Assembly: GCA_039654915.1 (NCBI GenBank) | Contig: CM077597.1 | Location: 30,416,001-30,480,000, forward strand | Length of the DNA stretch: 64,000 nucleotides | Origin: Aquilaria yunnanensis | Taxonomy: Eukaryota; Streptophyta; Magnoliopsida; Malvales; Thymelaeaceae | Reading direction: 5' to 3' | Part shown: positions 45,554 through 55,920 of the stretch, piece by piece | Layout: the number at the start of each line of letters is the position of its first letter | How positions within the stretch are numbered: position 1 is the stretch's first letter | The notes under the pieces: generated by a model | The model's input: the letters and a program-made list of their open reading frames with translations, nothing else | What the model was told of the DNA's origin: nothing | Databases searched by the model: none | Made by a program: the position numbers and the translations under genes

Positions 45554-46575
45554 TGATGCGAACCCCGATGGTATAAAGACCATGAAACGCGCCCAAGATG
45601 TGATTCAAGCTCCACAAGACATCAAAGAGACTAGGTTTAAAACCCCCACCCCTAATCAACCTGTGATTAGAAACGAGAAGTATAGAACTCCAAGAACACA
45701 AGCACACTTGTGCACCAAGGCAGTCCACAAAGAACCAAAGAGATAACCTCTCCAAAGAGCAATATTATTTCAAAAATTTTCTGTATATTTACATCCAGAA
45801 TATGTGCCTTTATATAGGCCTAAACTAGGGTTAAAATCTGGGCAAAATTCGCAGCCCAAGTCACCTAGGAAACCTAGTTACAAAGGACTCAAGAAAACCT
45901 AGTCAAACTAGGATTCCTACACCCTTTTAACACATGTTTAAGGTTGTGCAGCGAATTCCATTTATCCTAAGTGACCTAAATCACTTCCATGGCTTAAATA
46001 AAATCCTAAATAATGTAAATAATTAGGAAAATAAAATAAGATACGTTACAGCACAAGATTGGCCATAAAAACTCCAAAATAGCCTTCTTGGGTGATTCTG
46101 GCTTGTGTCTCCAACTTCAAGCTGAAATTCGAACTTGATGCAGCAATGATATCTCAAAATTCAAAGCATGAAAGTTGTAGATCTCTTTCTTAGCTTCGAA
46201 ACTACACTTGAATCACACAAAATGGACTTCTGAATCGAAAGATATTCCCAAAATATTGCAACTGCTTCTGAACCAGCGATAACTCGTAAATTGCGACTTT
46301 GAAGCTAAATTGGACCTCCTTATCTTGCAAACTGGGTTTGATGGTCTTCATATGACTTGTAGCTCCAGATGTTATCTTTCCAATGAATCAATAATTACTC
46401 AATTCTGATCTGTTTAGCTCAAGATATGATTTTTCTACCAGAACATCACCAATCTGTCAACATCCGAGCTTGAAGTGCACTAGTGAGCTCCTTAGCCCTT
46501 TTCCTTGTCAATGGTCCACTAGAAACCTTCAATGGGTCCTTGCCTTCCTTGGTTGTGCGTTCTTTGATCGTATCA
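45554..46575 (-). repeat. LTR 1 (3' LTR) of the gag-only array, 1,022 bp
   Basis: It begins TGATGCGAACCCCGATGG and ends TTTGATCGTATCA. It has the same length as LTR 2 and LTR 3, with two differences from LTR 2 by eye. The ORF of the adjacent internal region ends inside it at 46,446. Confidence 0.95.
45808..45816 (-). promoter_or_regulatory. TATA box in LTR 1 of the array
   Basis: The minus strand reads TATATAAAG within GGCCTATATAAAGGCACA. The same site occurs in LTR 2 and LTR 3. Confidence 0.65.
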
Positions 46576-49310
46576 GCTCCCCCCTCCTTAGAAGGATTCG
46601 TCCTCGAATCAAAACCTACACTAGAAAAGGGAATTGAATCAATAACAATGAAATAATCAACACATAAGCACTTACCTTTCACATAAGCACCAATAGCATG
46701 GAATGCTTGTGTATGGATCTTTAATCTTTTGCAAAACCTGAACCAATATCCAAATGCAATGATACCTCCTGGATCAAAGACAAAGCTTGAAACAATTAGC
46801 ACAAAAAATCTGAATGTTTGCACAATTTTCTTCTTAACTCTAGGCATCACTTTCATTGCCTTTGTGATCTCAAAAACATTATTCTCACAGCAAGTAAAAG
46901 CGTAGGAATAATTTACCTTAGGGATGCTGTATGCACTCAAAACAAATGGACCTAAACTCACACAAGTGTTATGGTTATGAAAAGCACAAGTTATGCATGT
47001 CAAGACAATACTTTGCATAGGCCATTCAAACAAACAAGAATTGAACACAATATGGCCTAAACTAATAACAAAACTAGGATGCATGAATTTCACAAAAATC
47101 TTAAACATTTTAAATGAAACAAGATTGGAGTAGATAGGATTTAGTGAAACCAATTCAGTAGCAAACTTATTTTTGCATGTATATGCACAACAATGCATGA
47201 AATTTGTGAATGAAATGTGACACAAAACAAAGGACTCAACATACCTCCTTAAAAGGCTGAATTTAAAAACAGAATTTTCACTCAAAGTAAAAACTTTTAG
47301 GTTTGGACATAAAGCAAAAAGATCAATGCTGAAAAGTTTGTGTAATGCATGTGTCATGGCAAAAAAATGCTTGCTGGAAATTAAAGATTGACACATAAAA
47401 ATGGACTGAACATGAATGAAAATCAAAGAAGTATGAAATGCATGGGTAACAACCAATTTATGCATGCAAAATTCTAAAGAAGTAGATTTAACTTGAGACA
47501 AAACAAAACAATGTGACATGGATGCAAAGTAAACAAATTCAAAAACAAAAGACAACAAAACATATTTTCCTCTAGAGAAACTCAAGCAATTCCAAAGATG
47601 ATTTGACAAAACCAAAGAATTAGAAGCTTTTAAACCATATTTTGTCAAATTTCCATGTTTACTTCCTTCTCTTAATCTAGTTTCATGAAAACCATTTGTC
47701 AAAATAACATTGCAAGCAAACACACATTGTTTGAGATTTTCATGCAAAACTACATCAAATCTAGGTGTTAGGAAGAAATACATTACAGTGGTTGGACTTA
47801 GTCTCCAAGTATCTTCCTTTGGTGTAGGAACCACAAAATTTTCACTGTTGCACTTCCTGGCTTCGGTTGGAGTTGCATTAATTTCATCCCCTTGAAACAT
47901 AGGATAAGAAACAATGTTAGGCAAACTTTTGCATATGAAATCACTTGGACTCACCTCAAATTGTTCCTTTTCAACCTCCTTCATTGGTTTGATGCATGGG
48001 ACATGGCTTAGAATATTAGGAACACCAACTTCTTGGATGGGCAGCAACTCACTTGATTCTTGTAGTTCATCGCCACTTAATTCCTGAAAAGAAGACAACA
48101 CAACACTAGAAGAAGACTCCATTATGTTAGATAAAAGTATGGCTTCTCTGTAGGTCTTTCTCTCTTCACTCGGCTTGGGTTCATTACACTCTTGTCTTCT
48201 CTCAACTTCGCACTCAATTTCTTCTCTCGGGAACTCTCCACTCTTCTTCCCCTCATGTTCACTCTTCTCACTTAATCTCTCGATTGTTCTCTCAGCTTTC
48301 CCCTCATCACTCTTGCCCTCAACTTTCCCCTCTTTTTCTTTTCTCTCAACCTCACTTTGAAGTTTTCTTTTATTCTCCAAAACTTGTTGTGGTGAAAGTG
48401 GAACAAGCATGATTGACTTTTCTTGTTGCGACCGAGACAAGTCTCCTTTTGTGGCCTCCATGTTTGGCTTGGGCACTTCTCTCACATCTTTACTCCATGC
48501 TCCTCTCCATGTGGAAATTCCTCCTTGACACATCTTGGATGCCTTTGCTCTCTTGATGCTTCTCTCGGCCTTAATGGCATGATGAAGCAAATCCTCCATG
48601 TTGACATATGGCACCATCTCCACTTCGTTGGCAATCTCAAGATTGAGACCATTAATGAATCTAGCAATGGTGGTCTCCTCATCCTCCATGATGTTGGCTC
48701 GGGTCAAGGTCCTCTCCAAGTCTTTATGGTAGTCCTCCACACTCCTTTGGCCTTGCACTAGCTTTTGAAGCTTGAGGCGTTGATCTTTAGTGTAGTAGCT
48801 AGGCACAAATCTCCTCCTCATTAAGGCTTTAAGGGCTCTCCATGTATGTATGGGCTCCTCCTCATTCCTTCTCCTAGAAGTAACATCCTGATTCCACCAT
48901 ACAAGAGCATAATTAGTGAACTTTATGGTAGCCAATTTAACCTTCTCTTTCTCGGAGTGATGATGGCAATCAAACACCATCTCAATCTTTTGTTCCCACT
49001 CCCAATATGCATCGGGATCACTCCTTCCTTGGAAGGATGGAATGGTAAAGTTGATGGAGTTAAGGTTATGATCTTCTCTTGGCTCCCCCCTCCTTGGAAG
49101 CCCATGGTCATGCCAATGCCCTTCTTCCTTCTCGGGTTCTTCTCTCCTTAGGCCTCTCCTTGGTTCCAAGATGGGATTTGGTCTCCTTGGCAACCTCAAA
49201 TCAATGTCCTCAATCCTCCCAACAAGTCTATTGAGAGTTTCTTGAAGCTCTCTCATGGTTGGCTCATCATTGTTCCTCACTTCCATCCTCCTATCCTCTT
49301 GGCCCTCCAT
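46446..49310 (-). CDS. Gag-only ORF of TR-GAG-like element, copy 1 (954 aa)
   Basis: Start is the ATG at 49,308-49,310; codons upstream are open but lack an ATG. Residues about 85-255 form a gypsy Gag domain (IPSFQGRSDPDAYWEWEQ, RRRFVPSYY, SVEDYHKDLERTLTRANI, ARFINGLNLEIANEVEM). Residues about 320-400 are highly charged. No CCHC zinc knuckle, protease, RT, RNase H or integrase motif is visible. Residues about 530-890 are rich in Phe, Cys, His and Ser with several hydrophobic runs and match nothing I know. The last 45 or so residues (SRTNPSKEGGADTIKE, GPLTRKRAKELTSALQ) resemble the end of gypsy Pol polyproteins and run through the PPT into the LTR. So pol appears to have been lost between Gag and the Pol tail. 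It may encode a particle protein usable with a partner's enzymes; function is not shown. Confidence 0.82.
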   Translation of the reverse strand: MEGQEDRRMEVRNNDEPTMRELQETLNRLVGRIEDIDLRLPRRPNPILEPRRGLRREEPEKEEGHWHDHGLPRRGEPREDHNLNSINFTIPSFQGRSDPDAYWEWEQKIEMVFDCHHHSEKEKVKLATIKFTNYALVWWNQDVTSRRRNEEEPIHTWRALKALMRRRFVPSYYTKDQRLKLQKLVQGQRSVEDYHKDLERTLTRANIMEDEETTIARFINGLNLEIANEVEMVPYVNMEDLLHHAIKAERSIKRAKASKMCQGGISTWRGAWSKDVREVPKPNMEATKGDLSRSQQEKSIMLVPLSPQQVLENKRKLQSEVERKEKEGKVEGKSDEGKAERTIERLSEKSEHEGKKSGEFPREEIECEVERRQECNEPKPSEERKTYREAILLSNIMESSSSVVLSSFQELSGDELQESSELLPIQEVGVPNILSHVPCIKPMKEVEKEQFEVSPSDFICKSLPNIVSYPMFQGDEINATPTEARKCNSENFVVPTPKEDTWRLSPTTVMYFFLTPRFDVVLHENLKQCVFACNVILTNGFHETRLREGSKHGNLTKYGLKASNSLVLSNHLWNCLSFSRGKYVLLSFVFEFVYFASMSHCFVLSQVKSTSLEFCMHKLVVTHAFHTSLIFIHVQSIFMCQSLISSKHFFAMTHALHKLFSIDLFALCPNLKVFTLSENSVFKFSLLRRYVESFVLCHISFTNFMHCCAYTCKNKFATELVSLNPIYSNLVSFKMFKIFVKFMHPSFVISLGHIVFNSCLFEWPMQSIVLTCITCAFHNHNTCVSLGPFVLSAYSIPKVNYSYAFTCCENNVFEITKAMKVMPRVKKKIVQTFRFFVLIVSSFVFDPGGIIAFGYWFRFCKRLKIHTQAFHAIGAYVKGKCLCVDYFIVIDSIPFSSVGFDSRTNPSKEGGADTIKERTTKEGKDPLKVSSGPLTRKRAKELTSALQARMLTDW
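46576..46590 (-). other. Polypurine tract of array unit 1
   Basis: The minus strand reads TAAGGAGGGGGGAGC directly before the 3' LTR. Confidence 0.85.
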
Positions 49311-50223
49311 ACTCCTGAAAATAACAAAGATCCTCACAAACACTCACCTCACGTGTTTCACTCAAAAGATGAACACTCAAGCACTCAATTTGTTAGTGAG
49401 ATATTGCTATTCAAAGAGTTCTCAAAAGTTCTAAGAAAACTATCCTCAAAGCACACAAGAAAACTTGAATTCTTGAAGAACTATTTTGACTCCAAAAGAG
49501 GTGGGCTAAACAAGCTTTAAAAGACTCTAGGAAGCCCTTGCAATTGATGATTACAAGAACCACAAAGAAAGCTTTTTGGCTCAAAACAATGGGATAGGTT
49601 TTGGGGCGCACAACTTTCAACACTTTGAGAAAACTTCTTTTTTTGCAAGCTCTTTTCTTTTCTTTTCTTTGCTCTTTCTTTTTCTTTTCTTTTCCTTCCT
49701 TTTTTTTTTCCTCCTTTTTTTTTTTTTTTTGCTTGCTATTTTGATGCTAACCAAACTTTCTCCTTGAAACTCCTTGCTGCCAAAGACAAAAAGTTAGAAT
49801 TCTTTTCGGCCAAGACAAGAAAACTAGTGAAATTGGCACAATTTGAAGCAACTTTTTGATACCGAAAATTCCTGAACTTGGATCCTTCTTTTTTTGAAGT
49901 TTTCTGGACTCTAAGATGCTGGAAACAATGAAAACAAAAGAGATTAATATGGCTGGACATGAAACAGAAAGATAAGAATTAGACAAGAACAAACGAATTG
50001 AAACCGAGAATACTAGGTGACACGGATTGACTACTTTTTGTTGTTTTCTGATTTTCGAACTTGAACAAGGATGGAACAAAAAGGACAGACCTGAAACAAG
50101 AAGAAAATAGATTAAAATAGAGAATTAAAGCACGAAATTACTGGACAAAATTGAAGGAAAAATGAAGAGAAACAAGAACACAAAGATATGTCCTTCAATG
50201 GAACTTGTGGCTCTGATACCAAC
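49311..50223 (-). other. 5' leader of array unit 1
   Basis: Untranslated region between PBS and gag ATG, about 0.9 kb. It contains a long polypyrimidine tract at 49,628-49,732 on the plus strand (CTTTT-type repeats), that is, a purine-rich leader RNA. No intact ORF with recognisable content. Confidence 0.6.
50210..50221 (-). other. Primer binding site, array unit 1
   Basis: The minus strand reads TGGTATCAGAGC, complementary to the 3' end of initiator-Met tRNA, 2 bp inside LTR 2. Confidence 0.9.
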
Positions 50224-51245
50224 TGATGCGAACCCCGATGGTATAAAGACCATGAAACGCGCCCAAGATGTGATTCAAGCTCCACAAGACATCAAAGAGA
50301 CTAGGTTTAAAACCCCCACCCCTAATCAACCTGTGATTAGAAACAAGAAGTATAGAACTCCAAGAACACAAGCACACTTGTGCACCAAGGCAGTCCACAA
50401 AGAACCAAAGAGATAACCTCTCCAAAGAGCAATATTATTTCAAAAATTTTCTGTATATTTACATCCAGAATATGTGCCTTTATATAGGCCTAAACTAGGG
50501 TTAAAATCTGGGCAAAATTCGCAGCCCAAGTCACCTAGGAAACCTAGTTACAAAGGACTCAAGAAAACCTAGTCAAACTAGGATTCCTACACCCTTTTAA
50601 CACATGTTTAAGGTTGTGCAGCGAATTCCATTTATCCTAAGTGACCTAAATCACTTCCATGGCTTAAATAAAATCCTAAATAATGTAAATAATTAGGAAA
50701 ATAAAATAAGATACGTTACAGCACAAGATTGGCCATAAAAACTCCAAAATAGCCTTCTTGGGTGATTCTGGCTTGTGTCTCCAACTTCAAGCTGAAATTC
50801 GAACTTGATGCAGCAATGATATCTCAAAATTCAAAGCATGAAAGTTGTAGATCTCTTTCTTAGCTTCGAAACTACACTTGAATCACACAAAATGGACTTC
50901 TGAATCGAAAGATATTCCCAAAATATTGCAACTGCTTCTGAACCAGCGATAACTCGTAAATTGCGACTTTGAAGCTAAATTGGACCTCCTTATCTTGCAA
51001 ACTGGGTTTGATGGTCTTCATATGACTTGTAGCTCCAGATGTTATCTTTCCAATGAATCAATAATTACTCAATTCTGATCTGTTTAGCTCAAGATATGAT
51101 TTTTCTACCAGAACATCACCAATCTGTCAACATCCGAGCTTGAAGTGCACTAGTGAGCTCCTTAGCCCTTTTCCTTGTCAATGGTCCACTAGAAACCTTC
51201 AGTGGGTCCTTGCCTTCCTTGGTTGTGCGTTCTTTGATCGTATCA
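50224..51245 (-). repeat. LTR 2 (shared middle LTR) of the array, 1,022 bp
   Basis: It serves as 5' LTR of unit 1 and 3' LTR of unit 2. It lacks the CCTTT flanks seen at the array ends. The TATA box lies at 50,478-50,486 on the minus strand. Confidence 0.95.
50478..50486 (-). promoter_or_regulatory. TATA box in LTR 2 of the array
   Basis: TATATAAAG on the minus strand, identical to LTR 1 and LTR 3. Confidence 0.65.
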
Positions 51246-53980
51246 GCTCCCCCCTCCTTAGAAGGATTCGTCCTCGAATCAAAACCTACACTAGAAAAGG
51301 GAATTGAATCAATAACAATGAAATAATCAACACATAAGCACTTACCTTTCACATAAGCACCAATAGCATGGAATGCTTGTGTATGGATCTTTAATCTTTT
51401 GCAAAACCTGAACCAATATCCAAATGCAATGATACCTCCTGGATCAAAGACAAAGCTTGAAACAATTAGCACAAAAAATCTGAATGTTTGCACAATTTTC
51501 ATCTTAACTCTAGGCATCACTTTCATTGCCTTTGTGATCTCAAAAACATTATTCTCACAGCAAGTAAAAGTGTAGGAATAATTTACCTTAGGGATGCTGT
51601 ATGCACTCAAAACAAATGGACCTAAACTCACACAAGTGTTATGGTTATGAAAAGCACAAGTTATGCATGTCAAGACAATACTTTGCATAGGCCATTCAAA
51701 CAAAAAAGAATTGAACACAATATGGCCTAAACTAATAACAAAACTAGGATGCATGAATTTCACAAAAATCTTAAACATTTTAAATGAAACAAGATTGGAG
51801 TAGATAGGATTTAGTGAAACCAATTCAGTAGCAAACTTATTTTTGCATGTATATGCACAACAATGCATGAAATTTGTGAATGAAATGTGACACAAAACAA
51901 AGGACTCAACACACCTCCTTAAAAGGCTGAATTTAAAAACAGAATTTTCACTCAAAGTAAAAACTTTTAGGTTTGGACATAAAGCAAAAAGATCAATGCT
52001 GAAAAGTTTGTGTAATGCATGTGTCATGGCAAAAAAATGCTTGCTGGAAATTAAAGATTGACACATAAAAATGGACTGAACATGAATGAAAATCAAAGAA
52101 GTATGAAATGCATGGGTAACAACCAATTTATGCATGCAAAATTCTAAAGAAGTAGATTTAACTTGAGACAAAACAAAACAATGTGACATGGATGCAAAGT
52201 AAACAAATTCAAAAACAAAAGACAACAAAACATATTTTCCTCTAGAGAAACTCAAGCAATTCCAAAGATGATTTGACAAAACCAAAGAATTAGAAGCTTT
52301 TAAACCATATTTTGTCAAATTTCCATGTTTACTTCCTTCTCTTAATCTAGTTTCATGAAAACCATTTGTCAAAATAACATTGCAAGCAAACACACATTGT
52401 TTGAGATTTTCATGCAAAACTACATCAAATCTAGGTGTTAGGAAGAAATACATTACAGTGGTTGGACTTAGTCTCCAAGTATCTTCCTTTGGTGTAGGAA
52501 CCACAAAATTTTCACTGTTGCACTTCCTGGCTTCGGTTGGAGTTGCATTAATTTCATCCCCTTGAAACATAGGATAAGAAACAATGTTAGGCAAACTTTT
52601 GCATATGAAATCACTTGGACTCACCTCAAATTGTTCCTTTTCAACCTCCTTCATTGGTTTGATGCATGGGACATGGCTTAGAATATTAGGAACACCAACT
52701 TCTTGGATGGGCAGCAACTCACTTGATTCTTGTAGTTCATCGCCACTTAATTCCTGAAAAGAAGACAACACAACACTAGAAGAAGACTCCATTATGTTAG
52801 ATAAAAGTATGGCTTCTCTGTAGGTCTTTCTCTCTTCACTCGGCTTGGGTTCATTACACTCTTGTCTTCTCTCAACTTCGCACTCAATTTCTTCTCTCGG
52901 GAACTCTCCACTCTTCTTCCCCTCATGTTCACTCTTCTCACTTAATCTCTCGATTGTTCTCTCAGCTTTCCCCTCATCACTCTTGCCCTCAACTTTCCCC
53001 TCTTTTTCTTTTCTCTCAACCTCACTTTGAAGTTTTCTTTTATTCTCCAAAACTTGTTGTGGTGAAAGTGGAACAAGCATGATTGACTTTTCTTGTTGCG
53101 ACCGAGACAAGTCTCCTTTTGTGGCCTCCATGTTTGGCTTGGGCACTTCTCTCACATCTTTACTCCATGCTCCTCTCCATGTGGAAATTCCTCCTTGACA
53201 CATCTTGGATGCCTTTGCTCTCTTGATGCTTCTCTCGGCCTTAATGGCATGATGAAGCAAATCCTCCATGTTGACATATGGCACCATCTCCACTTCGTTG
53301 GCAATCTCAAGATTGAGACCATTAATGAATCTAGCAATGGTGGTCTCCTCATCCTCCATGATGTTGGCTCGGGTCAAGGTCCTCTCCAAGTCTTTATGGT
53401 AGTCCTCCACACTCCTTTGGCCTTGCACTAGCTTTTGAAGCTTGAGGCGTTGATCTTTAGTGTAGTAGCTAGGCACAAATCTCCTCCTCATTAAGGCTTT
53501 AAGGGCTCTCCATGTATGTATGGGCTCCTCCTCATTCCTTCTCCTAGAAGTAACATCCTGATTCCACCATACAAGAGCATAATTAGTGAACTTTATGGTA
53601 GCCAATTTAACCTTCTCTTTCTCAGAGTGATGATGGCAATCAAACACCATCTCAATCTTTTGTTCCCACTCCCAATATGCATCGGGATCACTCCTTCCTT
53701 GGAAGGATGGAATGGTAAAGTTGATGGAGTTAAGGTTATGATCTTCTCTTGGCTCCCCCCTCCTTGGAAGCCCATGGTCATGCCAATGCCCTTCTTCCTT
53801 CTCGGGTTCTTCTCTCCTTAGGCCTCTCCTTGGTTGCAAGTTGGGATTTGGTCTCCTTGGCAACCTCAAATCAATGTCCTCAATCCTCCCAACAAGTCTA
53901 TTGAGAGTTTCTTGAAGCTCTCTCATGGTTGGCTCATCATTGTTCCTCACTTCCATCCTCCTATCCTCTTGGCCCTCCAT
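51116..53980 (-). CDS. Gag-only ORF of TR-GAG-like element, copy 2 (954 aa)
   Basis: Open from the ATG at 53,978-53,980 to a stop at 51,116 inside LTR 2. It has the same length and layout as copy 1: Gag domain at about residues 85-255, charged region, unknown Phe/Cys/His-rich stretch, gypsy Pol-like tail. By eye it differs from copy 1 at eight bases, six of them changing the residue (Ile to Asn, Glu to Gln, Tyr to Cys, Cys to Phe, Ala to Thr, Lys to Met) and two silent. That ratio gives no sign of purifying selection since the copies arose, although the frame is still open in both. Function is not shown. Confidence 0.82.
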   Translation of the reverse strand: MEGQEDRRMEVRNNDEPTMRELQETLNRLVGRIEDIDLRLPRRPNPNLQPRRGLRREEPEKEEGHWHDHGLPRRGEPREDHNLNSINFTIPSFQGRSDPDAYWEWEQKIEMVFDCHHHSEKEKVKLATIKFTNYALVWWNQDVTSRRRNEEEPIHTWRALKALMRRRFVPSYYTKDQRLKLQKLVQGQRSVEDYHKDLERTLTRANIMEDEETTIARFINGLNLEIANEVEMVPYVNMEDLLHHAIKAERSIKRAKASKMCQGGISTWRGAWSKDVREVPKPNMEATKGDLSRSQQEKSIMLVPLSPQQVLENKRKLQSEVERKEKEGKVEGKSDEGKAERTIERLSEKSEHEGKKSGEFPREEIECEVERRQECNEPKPSEERKTYREAILLSNIMESSSSVVLSSFQELSGDELQESSELLPIQEVGVPNILSHVPCIKPMKEVEKEQFEVSPSDFICKSLPNIVSYPMFQGDEINATPTEARKCNSENFVVPTPKEDTWRLSPTTVMYFFLTPRFDVVLHENLKQCVFACNVILTNGFHETRLREGSKHGNLTKYGLKASNSLVLSNHLWNCLSFSRGKYVLLSFVFEFVYFASMSHCFVLSQVKSTSLEFCMHKLVVTHAFHTSLIFIHVQSIFMCQSLISSKHFFAMTHALHKLFSIDLFALCPNLKVFTLSENSVFKFSLLRRCVESFVLCHISFTNFMHCCAYTCKNKFATELVSLNPIYSNLVSFKMFKIFVKFMHPSFVISLGHIVFNSFLFEWPMQSIVLTCITCAFHNHNTCVSLGPFVLSAYSIPKVNYSYTFTCCENNVFEITKAMKVMPRVKMKIVQTFRFFVLIVSSFVFDPGGIIAFGYWFRFCKRLKIHTQAFHAIGAYVKGKCLCVDYFIVIDSIPFSSVGFDSRTNPSKEGGADTIKERTTKEGKDPLKVSSGPLTRKRAKELTSALQARMLTDW
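51246..51260 (-). other. Polypurine tract of array unit 2
   Basis: TAAGGAGGGGGGAGC on the minus strand directly before LTR 2. Confidence 0.85.
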
Positions 53981-54893
53981 ACTCCTGAAAATAACAAAGA
54001 TCCTCACAAACACTCACCTCACGTGTTTCACTCAAAAGATGAACACTCAAGCACTCAATTTGTTAGTGAGATATTGCTATTCAAAGAGTTCTCAAAAGTT
54101 CTAAGAAAACTATCCTCAAAGCACACAAGAAAACTTGAATTCTTGAAGAACTATTTTGACTCCAAAAGAGGTGGGCTAAACAAGCTTTAAAAGACTCTAG
54201 GAAGCCCTTGCAATTGATGATTACAAGAACCACAAAGAAAGCTTTTTGGCTCAAAACAATGGGATAGGTTTTGGGGCGCACAACTTTCAACACTTTGAGA
54301 AAACTTCTTTTTTTGCAAGCTCTTTTCTTTTCTTTTCTTTGCTCTTTCTTTTTCTTTTCTTTTCCTTCCTTTTTTTTTTCCTCCTTTTTTTTTTTTTTTT
54401 GCTTGCTATTTTGATGCTAACCAAACTTTCTCCTTGAAACTCCTTGCTGCCAAAGACAAAAAGTTAGAATTCTTTTCGGCCAAGACAAGAAAACTAGTGA
54501 AATTGGCACAATTTGAAGCAACTTTTTGATACCGAAAATTCCTGAACTTGGATCCTTCTTTTTTTGAATTTTTCTGGACTCTAAGATGCTGGAAACAATG
54601 AAAACAAGAGAGATTAATATGGCTGGACACGAAACAGAAAGATAAGAATTAGACAAGAACAAACGAATTGAAACCGAGAATACTAGGTGACACGGATTGA
54701 CTACTTTTTGTTGTTTTGTGATTTTCGAACTTGAACAAGGATGGAACAAAAAGGACAGACCTGAAACAAGAAGAAAATAGATTAAAATAGAGAATTAAAG
54801 CATGAAATTACTGGACAAAATTGAAGGAAAAATGAAGAGAAACAAGAACACAAAGATATGTCCTTCAATGGAACTTGTGGCTCTGATACCAAC
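53981..54893 (-). other. 5' leader of array unit 2
   Basis: Near-identical to 49,311-50,223, with the same polypyrimidine tract (54,298-54,402, plus strand) and about six base differences. Confidence 0.6.
54880..54891 (-). other. Primer binding site, array unit 2
   Basis: TGGTATCAGAGC on the minus strand, 2 bp inside LTR 3. Confidence 0.9.
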
Positions 54894-55915
54894 TGATGCG
54901 AACCCCGATGGTATAAAGACCATGAAACGCGCCCAAGATGTGATTCAAGCTCCACAAGACATCAAAGAGACTAGGTTTAAAACCCCCACCCCTAATCAAC
55001 CTGTGATTAGAAACAAGAAGTATAGAACTCCAAGAACACAAGCACACTTGTGCACCAAGGCAGTCCACAAAGAACCAAAGAGATAACCTCTCCAAATAGC
55101 AATATTATTTCAAAAATTTTCTGTATATTTACATCCAGAATATGTGCCTTTATATAGGCCTAAACTAGGGTTAAAATCTGGGCAAAATTCGCAGCCCAAG
55201 TCACCTAGGAAACCTAGTTACAAAGGACTCAAGAAAACCTAGTCAAACTAGGATTCCTACACCCTTTTAACACATGTTTAAGGTTGTGCAGCGAATTCCA
55301 TTTATCCTAAGTGACCTAAATCACTTCCATGGCTTAAATAAAATCCTAAATAATGTAAATAATTAGGAAAATAAAATAAGATACGTTACAGCACAAGATT
55401 GGCCATAAAAACTCCAAAATAGCCTTCTTGGGTGATTCTGGCTTGTGTCTCCAACTTCAAGCTGAAATTCGAACTTGATGCAGCAATGATATCTCAAAAT
55501 TCAAAGCATGAAAGTTGTAGATCTCTTTCTTAGCTTCGAAACTACACTTGAATCACACAAAATGGACTTCTGAATCGAAAGATATTCCCAAAATATTGCA
55601 ACTGCTTCTGAACCAGCGATAACTCATAAATCGCGACTTTGAAGCTAAATTGGACCTCCTTATCTTGAAAACTGGGTTTGATGGTCTTCATATGACTTGT
55701 AGCTCCAGATGTTATCTTTCCAATGAATCAATAATTACTCAATTCTGATCTGTTTAGCTCAAGATATGATTTTTCTACCAGAACATTACCAATCTGTCAA
55801 CATCCGAGCTTGAAGTGCACTAGTGAGCTCCTTAGCCCTTTTCCTTGTCAATGGTCCACTAGAAACCTTCAGTGGGTCCTTGCCTTCCTTGGTTGTGCGT
55901 TCTTTGATCGTATCA
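54894..55915 (-). repeat. LTR 3 (5' LTR) of the array, 1,022 bp
   Basis: About five differences from LTR 2 by eye. It ends TTTGATCGTATCA and is followed by the CCTTT target duplication and copia coding DNA. The TATA box is at 55,148-55,156 (minus strand). Confidence 0.95.
55148..55156 (-). promoter_or_regulatory. TATA box in LTR 3 (5' LTR) of the array
   Basis: TATATAAAG on the minus strand. This 5' LTR copy would drive transcription of the whole array. Confidence 0.65.
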
Positions 55916-55920
55916 CCTTT
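55916..55920. other. Right target duplication of the gag-only array (CCTTT)
   Basis: Matches 45,549-45,553. Joining the flanks restores the copia integrase reading frame at the Asp-Tyr-Leu-Lys / Glu-Cys-Gly-Ile position. Confidence 0.92.

Larger units (their letters stand above)
45554..55915 (-). mobile_element. Three-LTR tandem array of a gag-only Ty3/gypsy element
   Basis: The order is LTR 1, internal, LTR 2, internal, LTR 3, with a strict 4,670-bp period and a single pair of CCTTT target duplications around the whole array. Each internal region has a PBS for initiator-Met tRNA, a leader of about 0.9 kb, one long ORF with Gag only, and a PPT. A single unit would be 5,692 bp. The layout fits terminal-repeat retrotransposons with a Gag domain (TR-GAG), which need another element's polymerase and integrase. 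The shared middle LTR points to unequal recombination between LTRs, or to integration of a preformed tandem. Confidence 0.93.

Noticed and set aside
47710..49151. Plus-strand open frames opposite the gag ORF (also at 52,380-53,821)
   Set aside because: They are shadows of the minus-strand Gag coding sequence, with composition typical of antisense frames.
49311..49343. Upstream extension of the gag ORF by 11 codons, and a 35-bp GTGAGT...TTTTCAG intron-like stretch before the ATG
   Set aside because: The extension has no ATG (it starts from GTG), and 35 bp is too short for a plant intron. The ATG at 49,308-49,310 is the sensible start.
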